In this document: in pieces, positions 1-8,231 of the stretch
How the letters are laid out: each line of letters starts with the position of its first letter
How positions within the stretch are numbered: the first letter of the stretch is position 1
Source: Paucibacter sp. PLA-PC-4
GTDB taxonomy: Bacteria; Pseudomonadota; Gammaproteobacteria; Burkholderiales; Burkholderiaceae_C
Reading direction: 5' to 3'
Assembly: GCF_026241155.1 (NCBI RefSeq)
Contig: NZ_JAPFGP010000027.1
Span: forward strand, 1 to 56,510
DNA length: 56,510 bases
Notes under the pieces: model-generated
Database searches by the model: none
Told to the model about the DNA's origin: nothing
Seen by the model: only the letters and a program-made list of their open reading frames with translations
Position numbers and translations under genes: made by a program

Positions 1-1058
1 ACTTCGAACAGGTTCAAAAGGACATCTACGGCCAGTTCGAGAATACCTTCATGATGTACCTGCCCCGGCTGTGCGAGCACTGCCTGAACCCGGCCTGTGT
101 GGCCTCCTGCCCCTCGGGCTCGATCTACAAGCGCGAGGAAGACGGCATCGTGCTGATCGATCAGGACAAATGCCGCGGCTGGCGCATGTGCGTCTCCGGC
201 TGCCCCTACAAGAAGATCTACTACAACTGGCAGAGCGGCAAGGCCGAGAAGTGCATCTTCTGCTACCCCCGCATCGAGGCCGGCCAGCCCACCGTCTGCT
301 CGGAAACCTGCGTCGGCCGCATCCGCTACCTGGGCGTGCTGCTGTATGACGCCGATCGCATCCAGGAAGCCGCCAGCGTCAAGGACGACAAGGACCTCTA
401 CCGCGCCCAGCTCGACATCTTCCTCGACCCGCATGACCCGGCCGTGCAGGCCCAGGCGCGCAAGGACGGCATTCCCGAGGCCTGGCTGGAATCGGCCAGG
501 AAGAGCCCGGTCTACAAGATGGCCGTCGACTGGAAGGTCGCCCTGCCCCTGCACCCCGAGTACCGCACCCTGCCCATGGTCTGGTATGTGCCGCCGCTCT
601 CGCCGATCAGCGCGGCAGCCAATGCCGGCCAGATTCCCAGCAGCGGCATCAACGGCGACATCCCGGACGTCAAGCAGCTGCGCATCCCGGTGCAATACCT
701 GGCCAATCTGCTGACCGCCGGCGATGTGGCCCCGGTCGAGCGAGCACTGGAGCGCATGCTGGCGATGCGCGCCTACCAGCGTGGCAAGCATGTGGACGGC
801 GTCGAGAACAAGTCCGTGCTGGACCAGGTGGGACTCTTGAAACACGAGGTCGAGGACATGTACCAGACCATGGCCATCGCCAACTACGAGGACCGCTTCG
901 TGATCCCCACCACCCACCGCGAGTACGCCGAGAACGCCTATGACCTGCGCGGCGGCTGCGGCTTCAGCTTCGGCAACGGCTGCTCGGAAGGCGAGAGCAA
1001 TGTCAGCCTGTTCGGCGGCGACAAGAAGCGCACGATTCCGATCAAGGCCACGTTGTGA
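1..1058 (+). CDS. narH: Respiratory nitrate reductase beta subunit NarH, 5' part missing
   Basis: The reading frame is open from base 3 to the TGA at 1056-1058, so about 352 C-terminal residues of a subunit usually near 510 residues are present; the start lies upstream of the window. NarH is the iron-sulfur electron-transfer subunit of the membrane-bound, cytoplasm-facing nitrate reductase, passing electrons from NarI to NarG. Visible are CEHCLNPACVASCP, the CRGWRMCVSGCP cluster in which a Trp replaces a ligand Cys (the [3Fe-4S] signature of NarH), and CIFCYPRIEAGQPTVCSETC. narJ starts 10 bases downstream, so narG is expected just upstream. Confidence 0.97.
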   Translation, partial: FEQVQKDIYGQFENTFMMYLPRLCEHCLNPACVASCPSGSIYKREEDGIVLIDQDKCRGWRMCVSGCPYKKIYYNWQSGKAEKCIFCYPRIEAGQPTVCSETCVGRIRYLGVLLYDADRIQEAASVKDDKDLYRAQLDIFLDPHDPAVQAQARKDGIPEAWLESARKSPVYKMAVDWKVALPLHPEYRTLPMVWYVPPLSPISAAANAGQIPSSGINGDIPDVKQLRIPVQYLANLLTAGDVAPVERALERMLAMRAYQRGKHVDGVENKSVLDQVGLLKHEVEDMYQTMAIANYEDRFVIPTTHREYAENAYDLRGGCGFSFGNGCSEGESNVSLFGGDKKRTIPIKATL

Positions 1059-1068
1059 GGGCACTGAC

Positions 1069-1758
1069 ATGAACAAAGACAAAACCCCGATGTCCCGGTC
1101 CTGCCGCGTGCTGGCCCGTATGCTGGACTATCCACACGCCGAGATGCGCGCGGCCCTGCCCGAGCTGTATGCAGTGCTGCGCGACGAAGCGGCGCTGAGC
1201 GCCGAGCGCCTGGACGAGCTGAAGGCGCTGATGGGCACGCTGCAGCAGGGCAATGCCTACACCGTCGAGGGCCGCTACGTCGACAGCTTCGACCGCGGCC
1301 GCGCCACCAGCCTGCATCTGTTCGAGCATGTGCACGGTGACTCGCGTGACCGGGGCCCGGCCCTGGTCGACCTGGCCCAGACCTACGAGGCCGGCGGCAT
1401 GTTCTTTGACGCCAGCGAACTGCCCGACTACCTGCCGGTGGTGCTGGAGTTCGCCTCGACCCAGCCGAGCGCCACCGCCCGCGCCTTTCTCGGCGAAATG
1501 GCCCATATCCTGAACACCATCCACAGCGGGCTGATCAAGCACGAGAACCCTTACGCAGCTGCGATTGGCGCGGTGCTGGAGTTGGCGGGCGAGAAGCCGC
1601 AGGCGGTGCAGATCAGCGCCGACGAGCCGCTCGACGAGGCCTGGGTCGAGCCGCCCGCCTTCGACGGCTGCAGCAGCAAGGGCCAGAGCCGCCCCGGCGC
1701 GCCGCAGCCCATCCATATCGTCAAGAACACACCCATGAACCAAGGAGTGCGTCCATGA
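1069..1758 (+). CDS. narJ: Nitrate reductase molybdenum cofactor assembly chaperone NarJ
   Basis: This 229-residue protein is close to the usual NarJ length. NarJ belongs to the TorD-like chaperones that bind NarG in the cytoplasm until the molybdenum cofactor is inserted and the NarGH complex docks on NarI. The frame stays open upstream into narH, but ATG 1069 (MNKDKTPMSR) gives a standard N-terminus right after the narH stop. The conserved core includes LARMLDYP, the YVDSFDRGRATSLHLFEHVH stretch and DYLPVVLEF. Its last bases overlap the narI start (ATGA at 1755-1758), which indicates translational coupling. Confidence 0.95.
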   Translation: MNKDKTPMSRSCRVLARMLDYPHAEMRAALPELYAVLRDEAALSAERLDELKALMGTLQQGNAYTVEGRYVDSFDRGRATSLHLFEHVHGDSRDRGPALVDLAQTYEAGGMFFDASELPDYLPVVLEFASTQPSATARAFLGEMAHILNTIHSGLIKHENPYAAAIGAVLELAGEKPQAVQISADEPLDEAWVEPPAFDGCSSKGQSRPGAPQPIHIVKNTPMNQGVRP

Positions 1759-2471
1759 ACTCGCTCGACTTTGCTCTGTTCGGTCTCTACCCCTATATCT
1801 GCCTGGCCGTCTTCCTGCTCGGCAGCCTCTTGCGCTTCGACCGCGACCAGTACAGCTGGAAGAGCGACTCCTCGCAGCTGCTGCGCACCGGCTCGCTGCG
1901 CTGGGGCAGCAACCTCTTCCATGTCGGCATCCTGGTGCTTTTCTTCGGCCACACCGTCGGCATGCTGACGCCGCACTTCCTCTACGAACCCTTGATGAGC
2001 GCCGGCGCCAAGCAGCTGATGGCGATGATCGTCGGTGGTGTTGCCGGCCTGCTCGGCTTCATCGGCCTGAGTCTGCTGCTGCACCGCCGCCTGAGCGACC
2101 CACGCATCCGCCGCAACAGCAAGCCCAGCGACATCGCCTTGCTGGCCCTGCTGTGGGTGCAGCTGCTGCTGGGCCTGGCCACGATCCCGCTGTCGGCGCA
2201 GCATCTGGACGGCGGCATGATGATGGCGCTGGCCGAATGGGCGCAGCGCATCGTCACCTTCCGCAGCGGCGCGGTCGAGCTGCTGGCCGGGGCCTCCTGG
2301 GTCTTCAAGCTGCATATGTTCCTGGGCATGACGGTGTTCCTGGTCTTCCCGTTCACCCGCCTGGTCCATGTCTGGAGCGGCTTCGGCACGCTGGCCTACC
2401 TGATCCGCCCCTATCAAATGGTACGCAGCCGGCGCTTGAATCTGCCGCCGGGCCACAAGCAAGCGCGCTGA
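1755..2471 (+). CDS. narI: Respiratory nitrate reductase gamma subunit NarI (diheme cytochrome b)
   Basis: This is a 238-residue integral membrane protein with about five hydrophobic segments. It oxidises quinol at the periplasmic side and passes electrons through two b hemes to NarH. His56, His66, His187 and His205 fall at the same residue numbers as the four heme ligands of E. coli NarI, which is strong support. The start overlaps narJ by four bases. The protein ends with a basic cytoplasmic tail. Together with narH and narJ it forms the tail of a narGHJI operon. Confidence 0.97.
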   Translation: MNSLDFALFGLYPYICLAVFLLGSLLRFDRDQYSWKSDSSQLLRTGSLRWGSNLFHVGILVLFFGHTVGMLTPHFLYEPLMSAGAKQLMAMIVGGVAGLLGFIGLSLLLHRRLSDPRIRRNSKPSDIALLALLWVQLLLGLATIPLSAQHLDGGMMMALAEWAQRIVTFRSGAVELLAGASWVFKLHMFLGMTVFLVFPFTRLVHVWSGFGTLAYLIRPYQMVRSRRLNLPPGHKQAR

Positions 2472-2486
2472 GCACAGGAGAAAAAG

Positions 2487-3332
2487 ATGAGCACACAGCA
2501 ACAAGGATGTGGTGGCGGCAGCTGCGGCTGCGGCGGCAGCAAGACTGCAGCGCCTGCAGTCGTCGCACCGACCGCGATGATCAACGGCGTGCCGCTGCAC
2601 GCCGACGCCGAGGTCCTCGCGCAGGAAGACCTGCGCCAGCGGGCCTACAGCGAGCTGCTGCGCCAGGCCGCGCAGCGCGCCGGCCTGCTGGCCGTGGGCG
2701 ATGTGCCGGCACTGGATGGCCTGCTCAGCGAAGCCGCGTCAGCGGCCATCGAGCAACTGCTGGAGCGCGAGCTGCACCTGCCCGAGCCCGACGAGGCCGC
2801 CTGCCGCCGCTTCTTCGAGGCCCATATCGCGCGTTTTGCGATCGGTGAGCGCGTCCATGCGCGGCACATCCTGTTCGCCGTCACCGAAGGCATGGACATT
2901 GCCGCGCTGCGCCAGCGCGCCGAGGGGCTGCTGGTCTCGCTGCGCTGCGTCGATGCCCAGGCCTTTGCGCAGGCGGCCGCCGAGTTCTCGAACTGTCCCA
3001 GCGGCGCCGAAGGGGGCGAACTGGGCTGGCTGACGCGCGACGATTGCGCGCCCGAGTTCGGCGCTGCCTTGTTCGCCCAGGACGAAGCCAGCGCCCATAT
3101 CGGCGTGCTGCCCCGCCTGGTCAGCACCCGCTTCGGTTTCCACATCGTGCGTGTCGAGGCACGCGAGCCCGGGCTGCGACAGGGCTTCGAGTCCGTCAAG
3201 GCCGCGATTGCCCAGACGCTGCGCCAGCAGGCCTATGTGACGGCCTTGCGCCAGTACCTGAACCTGCTGGCCGGCGCGGCCCGCATCGACGGTTTGGCGC
3301 TCGAGGGCGCCGATTCGCCCTTGCTGCAGTAG
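2487..3332 (+). CDS. Parvulin-type peptidyl-prolyl isomerase (NifM/PpiC-like) of the nar operon
   Basis: This 281-residue protein starts 15 bases after narI, so it is probably in the same transcript. The parvulin (rotamase) domain lies at about residues 125-235, seen in HARHILFAVTEG, the FAQAAAEFSNCPSGAEGGELGWL stretch (split here by context) and FGFHIVRVEARE. The N-terminus is a short Gly/Cys-rich tract, GCGGGSCGCGGS, with no signal peptide, so it is predicted to be cytoplasmic. Related isomerases follow narGHJI in other betaproteobacteria and are presumed to help fold or mature nitrate reductase; that role is inference. The Cys-rich head may bind metal. Confidence 0.85.
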   Translation: MSTQQQGCGGGSCGCGGSKTAAPAVVAPTAMINGVPLHADAEVLAQEDLRQRAYSELLRQAAQRAGLLAVGDVPALDGLLSEAASAAIEQLLERELHLPEPDEAACRRFFEAHIARFAIGERVHARHILFAVTEGMDIAALRQRAEGLLVSLRCVDAQAFAQAAAEFSNCPSGAEGGELGWLTRDDCAPEFGAALFAQDEASAHIGVLPRLVSTRFGFHIVRVEAREPGLRQGFESVKAAIAQTLRQQAYVTALRQYLNLLAGAARIDGLALEGADSPLLQ

Positions 3333-3346
3333 CAGAGGGTCCAGAC

Positions 3347-4051
3347 ATGCCCGACGACCTGCTGTCGCGGCTGCGGCGTTTCAATACCGACTTCTTCCCG
3401 CAGTACCAGGCCCGCTTCAAGGACCTGGTCGAGCAGGGCCAGCACCCGAGCACCCTGTTCATCGGCTGCTCGGATTCGCGCCTGGTGCCCCATATGCTGA
3501 CCGGCTCGGGGCCCGGCGAGCTCTTCCTGGTGCGCAATGTCGGCGCCTTCGTGCCACCCTATGACGGCTCCCAGGGTCTGCACGGCACAGCCGCCGCCAT
3601 CGAGTACGCGGTATTGGCTCTGAACGTGCAGCACATCATCGTCTGCGGCCACAGCCACTGTGGCGGCATCAGGGCGCTCTACGGCGAGGTGCCGACCGAC
3701 GCCCCCAACCTGCGCGCCTGGCTGGAGTTGGGCCGCGAGGCGACCCTGCCGGTGCAGCTGTCCGACGAGGCGCTGCGCCGCACCGAGGAGCGCTCGGTCG
3801 TGCTGCAGCTGGAGCGGCTGATGGACTATCCGATGGTGCGCGCCCGGGTCGAGCGCCGCGAGCTGGCAATGCATGGCTGGCACTATGTGATTGAGGCCGG
3901 CGAGGTCCATGTGTTCGACGTCAACGCCGGCGGTTTCGTACCGGCTTCGCGCGCGCTGCACAGCGGCACCGGCCCCTATGCCGACGCCGATCAGGGCGCC
4001 TTCTTCAACGAGATCGATCCGGCCTGGGCACCGCAGCGCAGCGAGCGCTGA
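3347..4051 (+). CDS. Beta-class carbonic anhydrase
   Basis: This 234-residue protein interconverts CO2 and bicarbonate. The zinc and catalytic motifs are complete: C41-S-D43-S-R45 and GHSHCGG with His102 and Cys105. The frame is open far upstream over the isomerase gene, but ATG 3347 (MPDDLLSRLRRF) is the family-like start and lies 14 bases after that gene. It ends on the base before the stop of the convergent nosL-like gene. Its place at the end of a nar operon suggests bicarbonate supply or pH balance during anaerobic growth, which is inference from context. Confidence 0.93.
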   Translation: MPDDLLSRLRRFNTDFFPQYQARFKDLVEQGQHPSTLFIGCSDSRLVPHMLTGSGPGELFLVRNVGAFVPPYDGSQGLHGTAAAIEYAVLALNVQHIIVCGHSHCGGIRALYGEVPTDAPNLRAWLELGREATLPVQLSDEALRRTEERSVVLQLERLMDYPMVRARVERRELAMHGWHYVIEAGEVHVFDVNAGGFVPASRALHSGTGPYADADQGAFFNEIDPAWAPQRSER

Positions 4052-4651
4052 TCAGCCTCCATGCCGATGGACGGCACGGCTGGCGTCCAGCCGCGCCAGC
4101 AGCTGTGGCGTGATCTGCTGCAGGGTCAGCAAGGCTCCGCCCTGCTCGGCCGCAAAGCGCTGTGCGCTGGCGCGGTCGACAAAGGCCGGCAGATTGCCGG
4201 CCCGCATCGGTCCCAGCAAGGTCGAGCCCTGCACATAGATGGCATCCCGAGCCAGCAGCCAGCCACCGCCCTGGGTGGCCCGGACATAGCTGCCGGCGAT
4301 CTCGCCGACGTGACGACCGCTGGTGTAGCGGCCCACATCCTGCAGATAGATCAGCAGGCTCAGCGGCGAGTCGAAAAACTGGGTGTCGCCGTTGTCGAAA
4401 ACCACCTGGGCTGCCCAGTGGGGCGCGCGGGCGGGGAACATGCCGCAGACCGGGCAGCGCGCCTCGGCCGGCACCGCCCGCGGCGCCAGCAGCGGCAGGC
4501 CGGAGTTCGGGTCGTGCGGTGTCGGCGGCGCGAACACGCAGACCTCGGCGCCTGGCTCAGGTTCCGGCTGAGGCGCTGAACCGCCCTGGCTGCCCAGCAG
4601 CAATGACAGGCTCAGCAAGGCCAGCAGCACGCGAATTCGGTATCCCGGCAT
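4052..4651 (-). CDS. Second NosL-like protein with a CPVCGM motif
   Basis: This 199-residue protein begins with a hydrophobic signal-like segment (MPGYRIRVLLALLSLSLLLG) and has the NosL-family core: CPVCGM followed by VVFDNGDTQFFDSPLSLLIYL and GSYVRATQGGGWLLARDAIYV. NosL proteins are Cu(I)-binding accessory proteins for NosZ maturation. This copy keeps two Cys and a Met at the expected copper site, unlike the neighbouring nosL, whose Cys is single. Its start is 5 bases past the nosL stop, so it is the last gene of the nos operon. A role as a second copper donor is inferred; the start at 4651 is the only good ATG. Confidence 0.82.
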   Translation of the reverse strand: MPGYRIRVLLALLSLSLLLGSQGGSAPQPEPEPGAEVCVFAPPTPHDPNSGLPLLAPRAVPAEARCPVCGMFPARAPHWAAQVVFDNGDTQFFDSPLSLLIYLQDVGRYTSGRHVGEIAGSYVRATQGGGWLLARDAIYVQGSTLLGPMRAGNLPAFVDRASAQRFAAEQGGALLTLQQITPQLLARLDASRAVHRHGG

Positions 4652-4656
4652 CGGCC

Positions 4657-5178
4657 CTACATGCGGCTGTCGTGCAGCGCGCCGCCACTGAGGTCCACCA
4701 TCTCGGGCCTGACCTCGGCATAGGCCAGCACCTTGCCGCCATGGGCGGCGGCAAAAGTCTGCGCATCGGACTGTTTGCGAAAGCTCGCCGCCGTCGGGCC
4801 CATCGAGCCATGCCGCCGGCTGCCCAGCACATAGAAGCCGCTGCGGGCGTCGAACCAATGGCCGCGCGGCTGCTCCCAGTCGGCCAGCGCCATGTCCTGC
4901 ACATAGACCGCGCGGATGGCCTTCGCCTGCTCGGGTCGCAGCAGGGTATTGAACATTTCCACCGTGTCGCAGTACCAGTTGGGCTGGGCCTGGCCGGCGA
5001 AATGGATCTGAGCCTTGGGTCCGGGATAGTCCGCCAGCAGCATGCCGTCCAGGTCGCAGGTGCTGCCGGCTTCGATCTCCAACGCGATGGCGCTGCCATC
5101 GCGCTTTTCGCCGCAGCCGGCCAGCCCGGAGAAGCCGGCCACTGCGGCCAGCATCAGATGTCGTCGATTGATGGTCAT
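4657..5178 (-). CDS. nosL: Copper chaperone lipoprotein NosL
   Basis: This 173-residue lipoprotein has lipobox GLAGC with the acylated Cys at 22. NosL delivers Cu(I) to apo-NosZ, acting from the outer face of a membrane. The core runs through CDLDGMLLADYPGPKAQIHF, matching the usual NosL pattern around a Cys...Gly-Met site, and ends in FAAAHGGKVLAYAEV. The ATG overlaps the nosY stop by four bases (ATGA at 5175-5178), so the two genes are coupled. A second NosL-like gene follows directly, which is less usual. Confidence 0.92.
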   Translation of the reverse strand: MTINRRHLMLAAVAGFSGLAGCGEKRDGSAIALEIEAGSTCDLDGMLLADYPGPKAQIHFAGQAQPNWYCDTVEMFNTLLRPEQAKAIRAVYVQDMALADWEQPRGHWFDARSGFYVLGSRRHGSMGPTAASFRKQSDAQTFAAAHGGKVLAYAEVRPEMVDLSGGALHDSRM

Positions 5179-6008
5179 GGTTTGAATCTCCAGCTTGCCA
5201 AGGCCAGCGGCGCAGCAATCCAGGCCAGCATCGCCCCGCCCATCAGCCAGGGATTGGCCAAGGCGGGCGGCACGATGCTGGCCAGGCCGTAAAGACTGCG
5301 CACCTGGTCCAGCGAAAACACATTGAGGATGCGGAACACATCGGTGGGGTTCAGCAGCAGTACATAGGCCAGGGCCTGGCCGCCCCACTCGCCGCCGCTG
5401 GCCACCAGCAGGCCCAGCATCAGCAGGTCGAACACCAGCACGAAGCCGAACCACAGCGCGATCGCCAGACCCGAGGCCTTGCTGCGCTCGCGCGCCAGCA
5501 CCGACAGCAGCAGCGCCAGGCTCAGGAAGGCCAGGCCCAGCAGCACCGAGCTGAGCATGAAGCCCAGGTACTGGTACAAGCCGGCCCAGCCGAACTGGCG
5601 CCATAGCAGCCCCGCGACCAGGGCGAAGCCCGCCAGGGTCGACAGGGTCAGCGCCGCGGCCAGACCCAGGTACTTGCCCAGCAGCAGCTCCAGCCGCGTG
5701 ATCGGCAAGGCCAGCAGCAGGTCCAGCGAGCCGCGCTCGCGCTCGCCGACGATGGCATCGAAGCCCAGCAGCAACGCGATCAGCGGGATCAGGTAGATCA
5801 CCAGGCTGACCAGGCTGGCGATCACGAATTCGATCGAGCGGGGTCCCAGCTGACCCTGGGCCGCAGCGCCGAAATAGCTGATCACCAGCGAGAACACCGC
5901 GAACACCAGCGCCACGGCCAGCACCCAGCGATTGCGCATGCGGTCGCGGAACTCCTTGGCCGCCAGCGCCATGACCTGGCGCCCTTCGATATCGGGCAGG
6001 AAACTCAT
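5175..6008 (-). CDS. nosY: Nos ABC transporter permease NosY
   Basis: This 277-residue protein has about six membrane segments and is the permease half of NosFY, which works with NosD in assembling the copper centres of NosZ, probably by moving a sulfur-containing species. The GERERGSLDLLLALPI motif typical of ABC-2 type permeases is present at about residues 88-103. The frame is open upstream, but the ATG at 6008 (MSFLPDIEG) overlaps the nosF stop by four bases and gives a normal family length. Confidence 0.93.
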   Translation of the reverse strand: MSFLPDIEGRQVMALAAKEFRDRMRNRWVLAVALVFAVFSLVISYFGAAAQGQLGPRSIEFVIASLVSLVIYLIPLIALLLGFDAIVGERERGSLDLLLALPITRLELLLGKYLGLAAALTLSTLAGFALVAGLLWRQFGWAGLYQYLGFMLSSVLLGLAFLSLALLLSVLARERSKASGLAIALWFGFVLVFDLLMLGLLVASGGEWGGQALAYVLLLNPTDVFRILNVFSLDQVRSLYGLASIVPPALANPWLMGGAMLAWIAAPLALASWRFKP

Positions 6009-6919
6009 GCGGCAGCCCTCAGCTCGAAGAACAGATCCTCCAGCGAGGGCTCGCGGATCTGCAGGTCCAGCACCCGGCCGGCCAGCAGCGCCAGCGCCGC
6101 CATCTTGTGCGCCCGCGGGCATTGCAGCTCCAGCGCGCCCGTTCCGTCGCTCTTGCCACTCAGCCGCAAGGCCGGCATCGCCTGCAGCGACACCCGCAAT
6201 GCCGGCAAGCTCGGTGGGTCGATGCGCAGGCTGATCGTCAGCGGCAGATCCTGCTGCTCGCGCAAGGCCTGCACACTGCCCAGCGCCTGGATGCGGCCGT
6301 TGGCCATGATGGCCAGGCGGTCCACCCGTTGCTGCAGCTCGGCCAGGATGTGGGAGGTGATCAGCACCGTGACGCCCTGGGCGCGCAATTCCTGCAGCGC
6401 GGCATAGAAATCGCGGATCGCCGACGGATCCAGGCCGTTGCTCGGCTCATCGAGGAATAGCACCTGCGGCCGGCCCAGCAAGGCCTGGGCGAAACCCAGG
6501 CGCTGGCGCATGCCCTTGGAGTAGTCGCGCACCGGCTTGGCGCCACTGCTGCCCAGGCCCACGCGATCCAGCAAGGCCGGGCAGCTGGCAGCCTCCGCGC
6601 CCTTGAGCCGGGCGAAGAAGCGCAGCGTCTCGAGGCCGCTGAGGTTGTCGTAGAGCACCAGGTTCTCGGGCAGGTAGCCGATCTGGCGGCGCGCGGCGCG
6701 GAAGTCGGGGCCGCTGACCACGGCTCCGGCCACCGTGATTGCGCCGGCGCTGACCGGGATCAGGCCCAGCATCATCTTGAACAAGGTGCTCTTGCCGGCG
6801 CCGTTGTGGCCGATCAGGCCGAACAGCTCGCCGCGCTGCACTTGCAGATCGACGCTGTCGACCGCGGTGACCGCGCCAAAGCGCTTGCTGACACCACGCA
6901 GCGCGATCGCCGGGTTCAT
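6005..6919 (-). CDS. nosF: Nos ABC transporter ATP-binding protein NosF
   Basis: This 304-residue ATPase has Walker A GHNGAGKST, signature YSKGMRQRLGFAQ, Walker B VLFLDEPSNGLDP and an H-loop in ITSHIL. It energises NosY. The upstream-extended frame is a shadow of nosD; ATG 6919 (MNPAIALRGVSKRFG) is right for an ABC ATPase. The stop overlaps the nosY start by four bases and the start lies 19 bases past the nosD stop, consistent with one transcript. Confidence 0.95.
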   Translation of the reverse strand: MNPAIALRGVSKRFGAVTAVDSVDLQVQRGELFGLIGHNGAGKSTLFKMMLGLIPVSAGAITVAGAVVSGPDFRAARRQIGYLPENLVLYDNLSGLETLRFFARLKGAEAASCPALLDRVGLGSSGAKPVRDYSKGMRQRLGFAQALLGRPQVLFLDEPSNGLDPSAIRDFYAALQELRAQGVTVLITSHILAELQQRVDRLAIMANGRIQALGSVQALREQQDLPLTISLRIDPPSLPALRVSLQAMPALRLSGKSDGTGALELQCPRAHKMAALALLAGRVLDLQIREPSLEDLFFELRAAA

Positions 6920-6938
6920 CGGTTCTGATCTCGGGCGA

Positions 6939-8231
6939 TCAAGGGCCAGGGTAATGCTTGTCACGCCAGGCACTCCAGTCTTTGTGTTGGGGATGCATGC
7001 GCGGCGCGGCGTCGACGACGCTGGGCACGCGCAGCACGGGGAATTGCCGCCCGACCAGGCGCAGGGCCTGCACGGCCGGGCTGGCCAGCAGCAGCTTGAT
7101 GCCGGGGTGGCGCCAGCTGAGCCGGTCCACCATGTCATTGGCCTCGTAGGGAATGTCGCCGGCGCCATCGCCGTCCCGGTCCCAACCGAGGTAGTTGCTC
7201 CAGTGGTTGCCCTGGCCGGCTTCGTCCGGTTTTGCTGACCGGGCGCCCCAGGCCTCGTCGCGCGCGCCGACATAGCGCACCTGTTCCCGGTTGGCGATGA
7301 AGTCGTTGCCTTGAACCAGGTTGCGGGTCGAGCCGGCGGCCAGATGAACACCGACGCGGTTGTCGACCACCAGATTGCCACGCAGGGTCGCGTATTCGAC
7401 GTCGTAGATGAAGAAGCCGCGATTGTTGCCAGCGACGATATTGCGCTCGACCACCGAGTCCTGCAGGGTGCGCAGCATGATGCCGTGGTCGGAGTTGCCC
7501 CAGGTGCGGTTGTTGCGCACGATCTGGTCGCGCACCTCCATCAGCGCCAGGCCACCGCGGTTGTAGTAGCTGTCGTTGTCCTCCCACAGATTGAAGTAGG
7601 AGTTCATGTAGTGGCTGCCGTAGCGGCTGTGGTGCAGTTTGTTGCCGCGGAAGATCGCGTGATGCGAGACGTCGACATAGAGCGCGTCGCGCACGAAGCC
7701 GATGTTGTTGCCGATGATACGGGCGCCACGGGTGTTGTAGAGCTGCACGCCGTTGCCGCGCTGCGCGGAGTTGTACTCGCGCTTGCCGGTGATCACATTG
7801 GCCTCGATGCGCACATCGTTGGCCTTCTCGATCCACAGGCCGAACAGGTTGTAGCTCAGGTCGCAGCGCAACACCACGGCGCGGTGCGCGCCGGGGCGGA
7901 TGTAGATGCCGGCGTTCTGGGCCTTCAGGCTGTCGCCCGAGTCGCGCACGATCAGACTCTCGATCCACACATCGGGCGCCGTGATGCGCAAGGTGTCGCC
8001 CTGCTGCGCGCCGCTGAGCGTCGGCCGCCGCGCGGGATTGCTGCCGCGCAGGGTCAGCGGCTTGTCGATGACGAAGTTGCCGACATGGCGGGCGGGCTCG
8101 ATCTCCAGCACATCGCCGGCCGCTGCGCCATCGATCGCCTGCTGCAGCGAGTCCCCCGGACGCACGCGCAGCGTCGCCGCCTGGGCGCAGCTCAGGGCCA
8201 GCATCAGCAGCAGGGTCAGGAATTGCCTCAT
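6939..8231 (-). CDS. nosD: Periplasmic copper-site assembly protein NosD
   Basis: This 430-residue exported protein has a Sec signal (MRQFLTLLLMLALSCAQA). A long right-handed beta-helix follows, with repeated short turns such as ANVITGKREYNSAQRGNGVQL and NNRTWGNSDHGIMLRT, as in the NosD/CASH family. NosD partners NosFY to deliver sulfur for the CuZ centre of NosZ in the periplasm. The start overlaps the nosR stop (ATGA at 8228-8231). Length and motifs are ordinary for the family. Confidence 0.94.
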   Translation of the reverse strand: MRQFLTLLLMLALSCAQAATLRVRPGDSLQQAIDGAAAGDVLEIEPARHVGNFVIDKPLTLRGSNPARRPTLSGAQQGDTLRITAPDVWIESLIVRDSGDSLKAQNAGIYIRPGAHRAVVLRCDLSYNLFGLWIEKANDVRIEANVITGKREYNSAQRGNGVQLYNTRGARIIGNNIGFVRDALYVDVSHHAIFRGNKLHHSRYGSHYMNSYFNLWEDNDSYYNRGGLALMEVRDQIVRNNRTWGNSDHGIMLRTLQDSVVERNIVAGNNRGFFIYDVEYATLRGNLVVDNRVGVHLAAGSTRNLVQGNDFIANREQVRYVGARDEAWGARSAKPDEAGQGNHWSNYLGWDRDGDGAGDIPYEANDMVDRLSWRHPGIKLLLASPAVQALRLVGRQFPVLRVPSVVDAAPRMHPQHKDWSAWRDKHYPGP

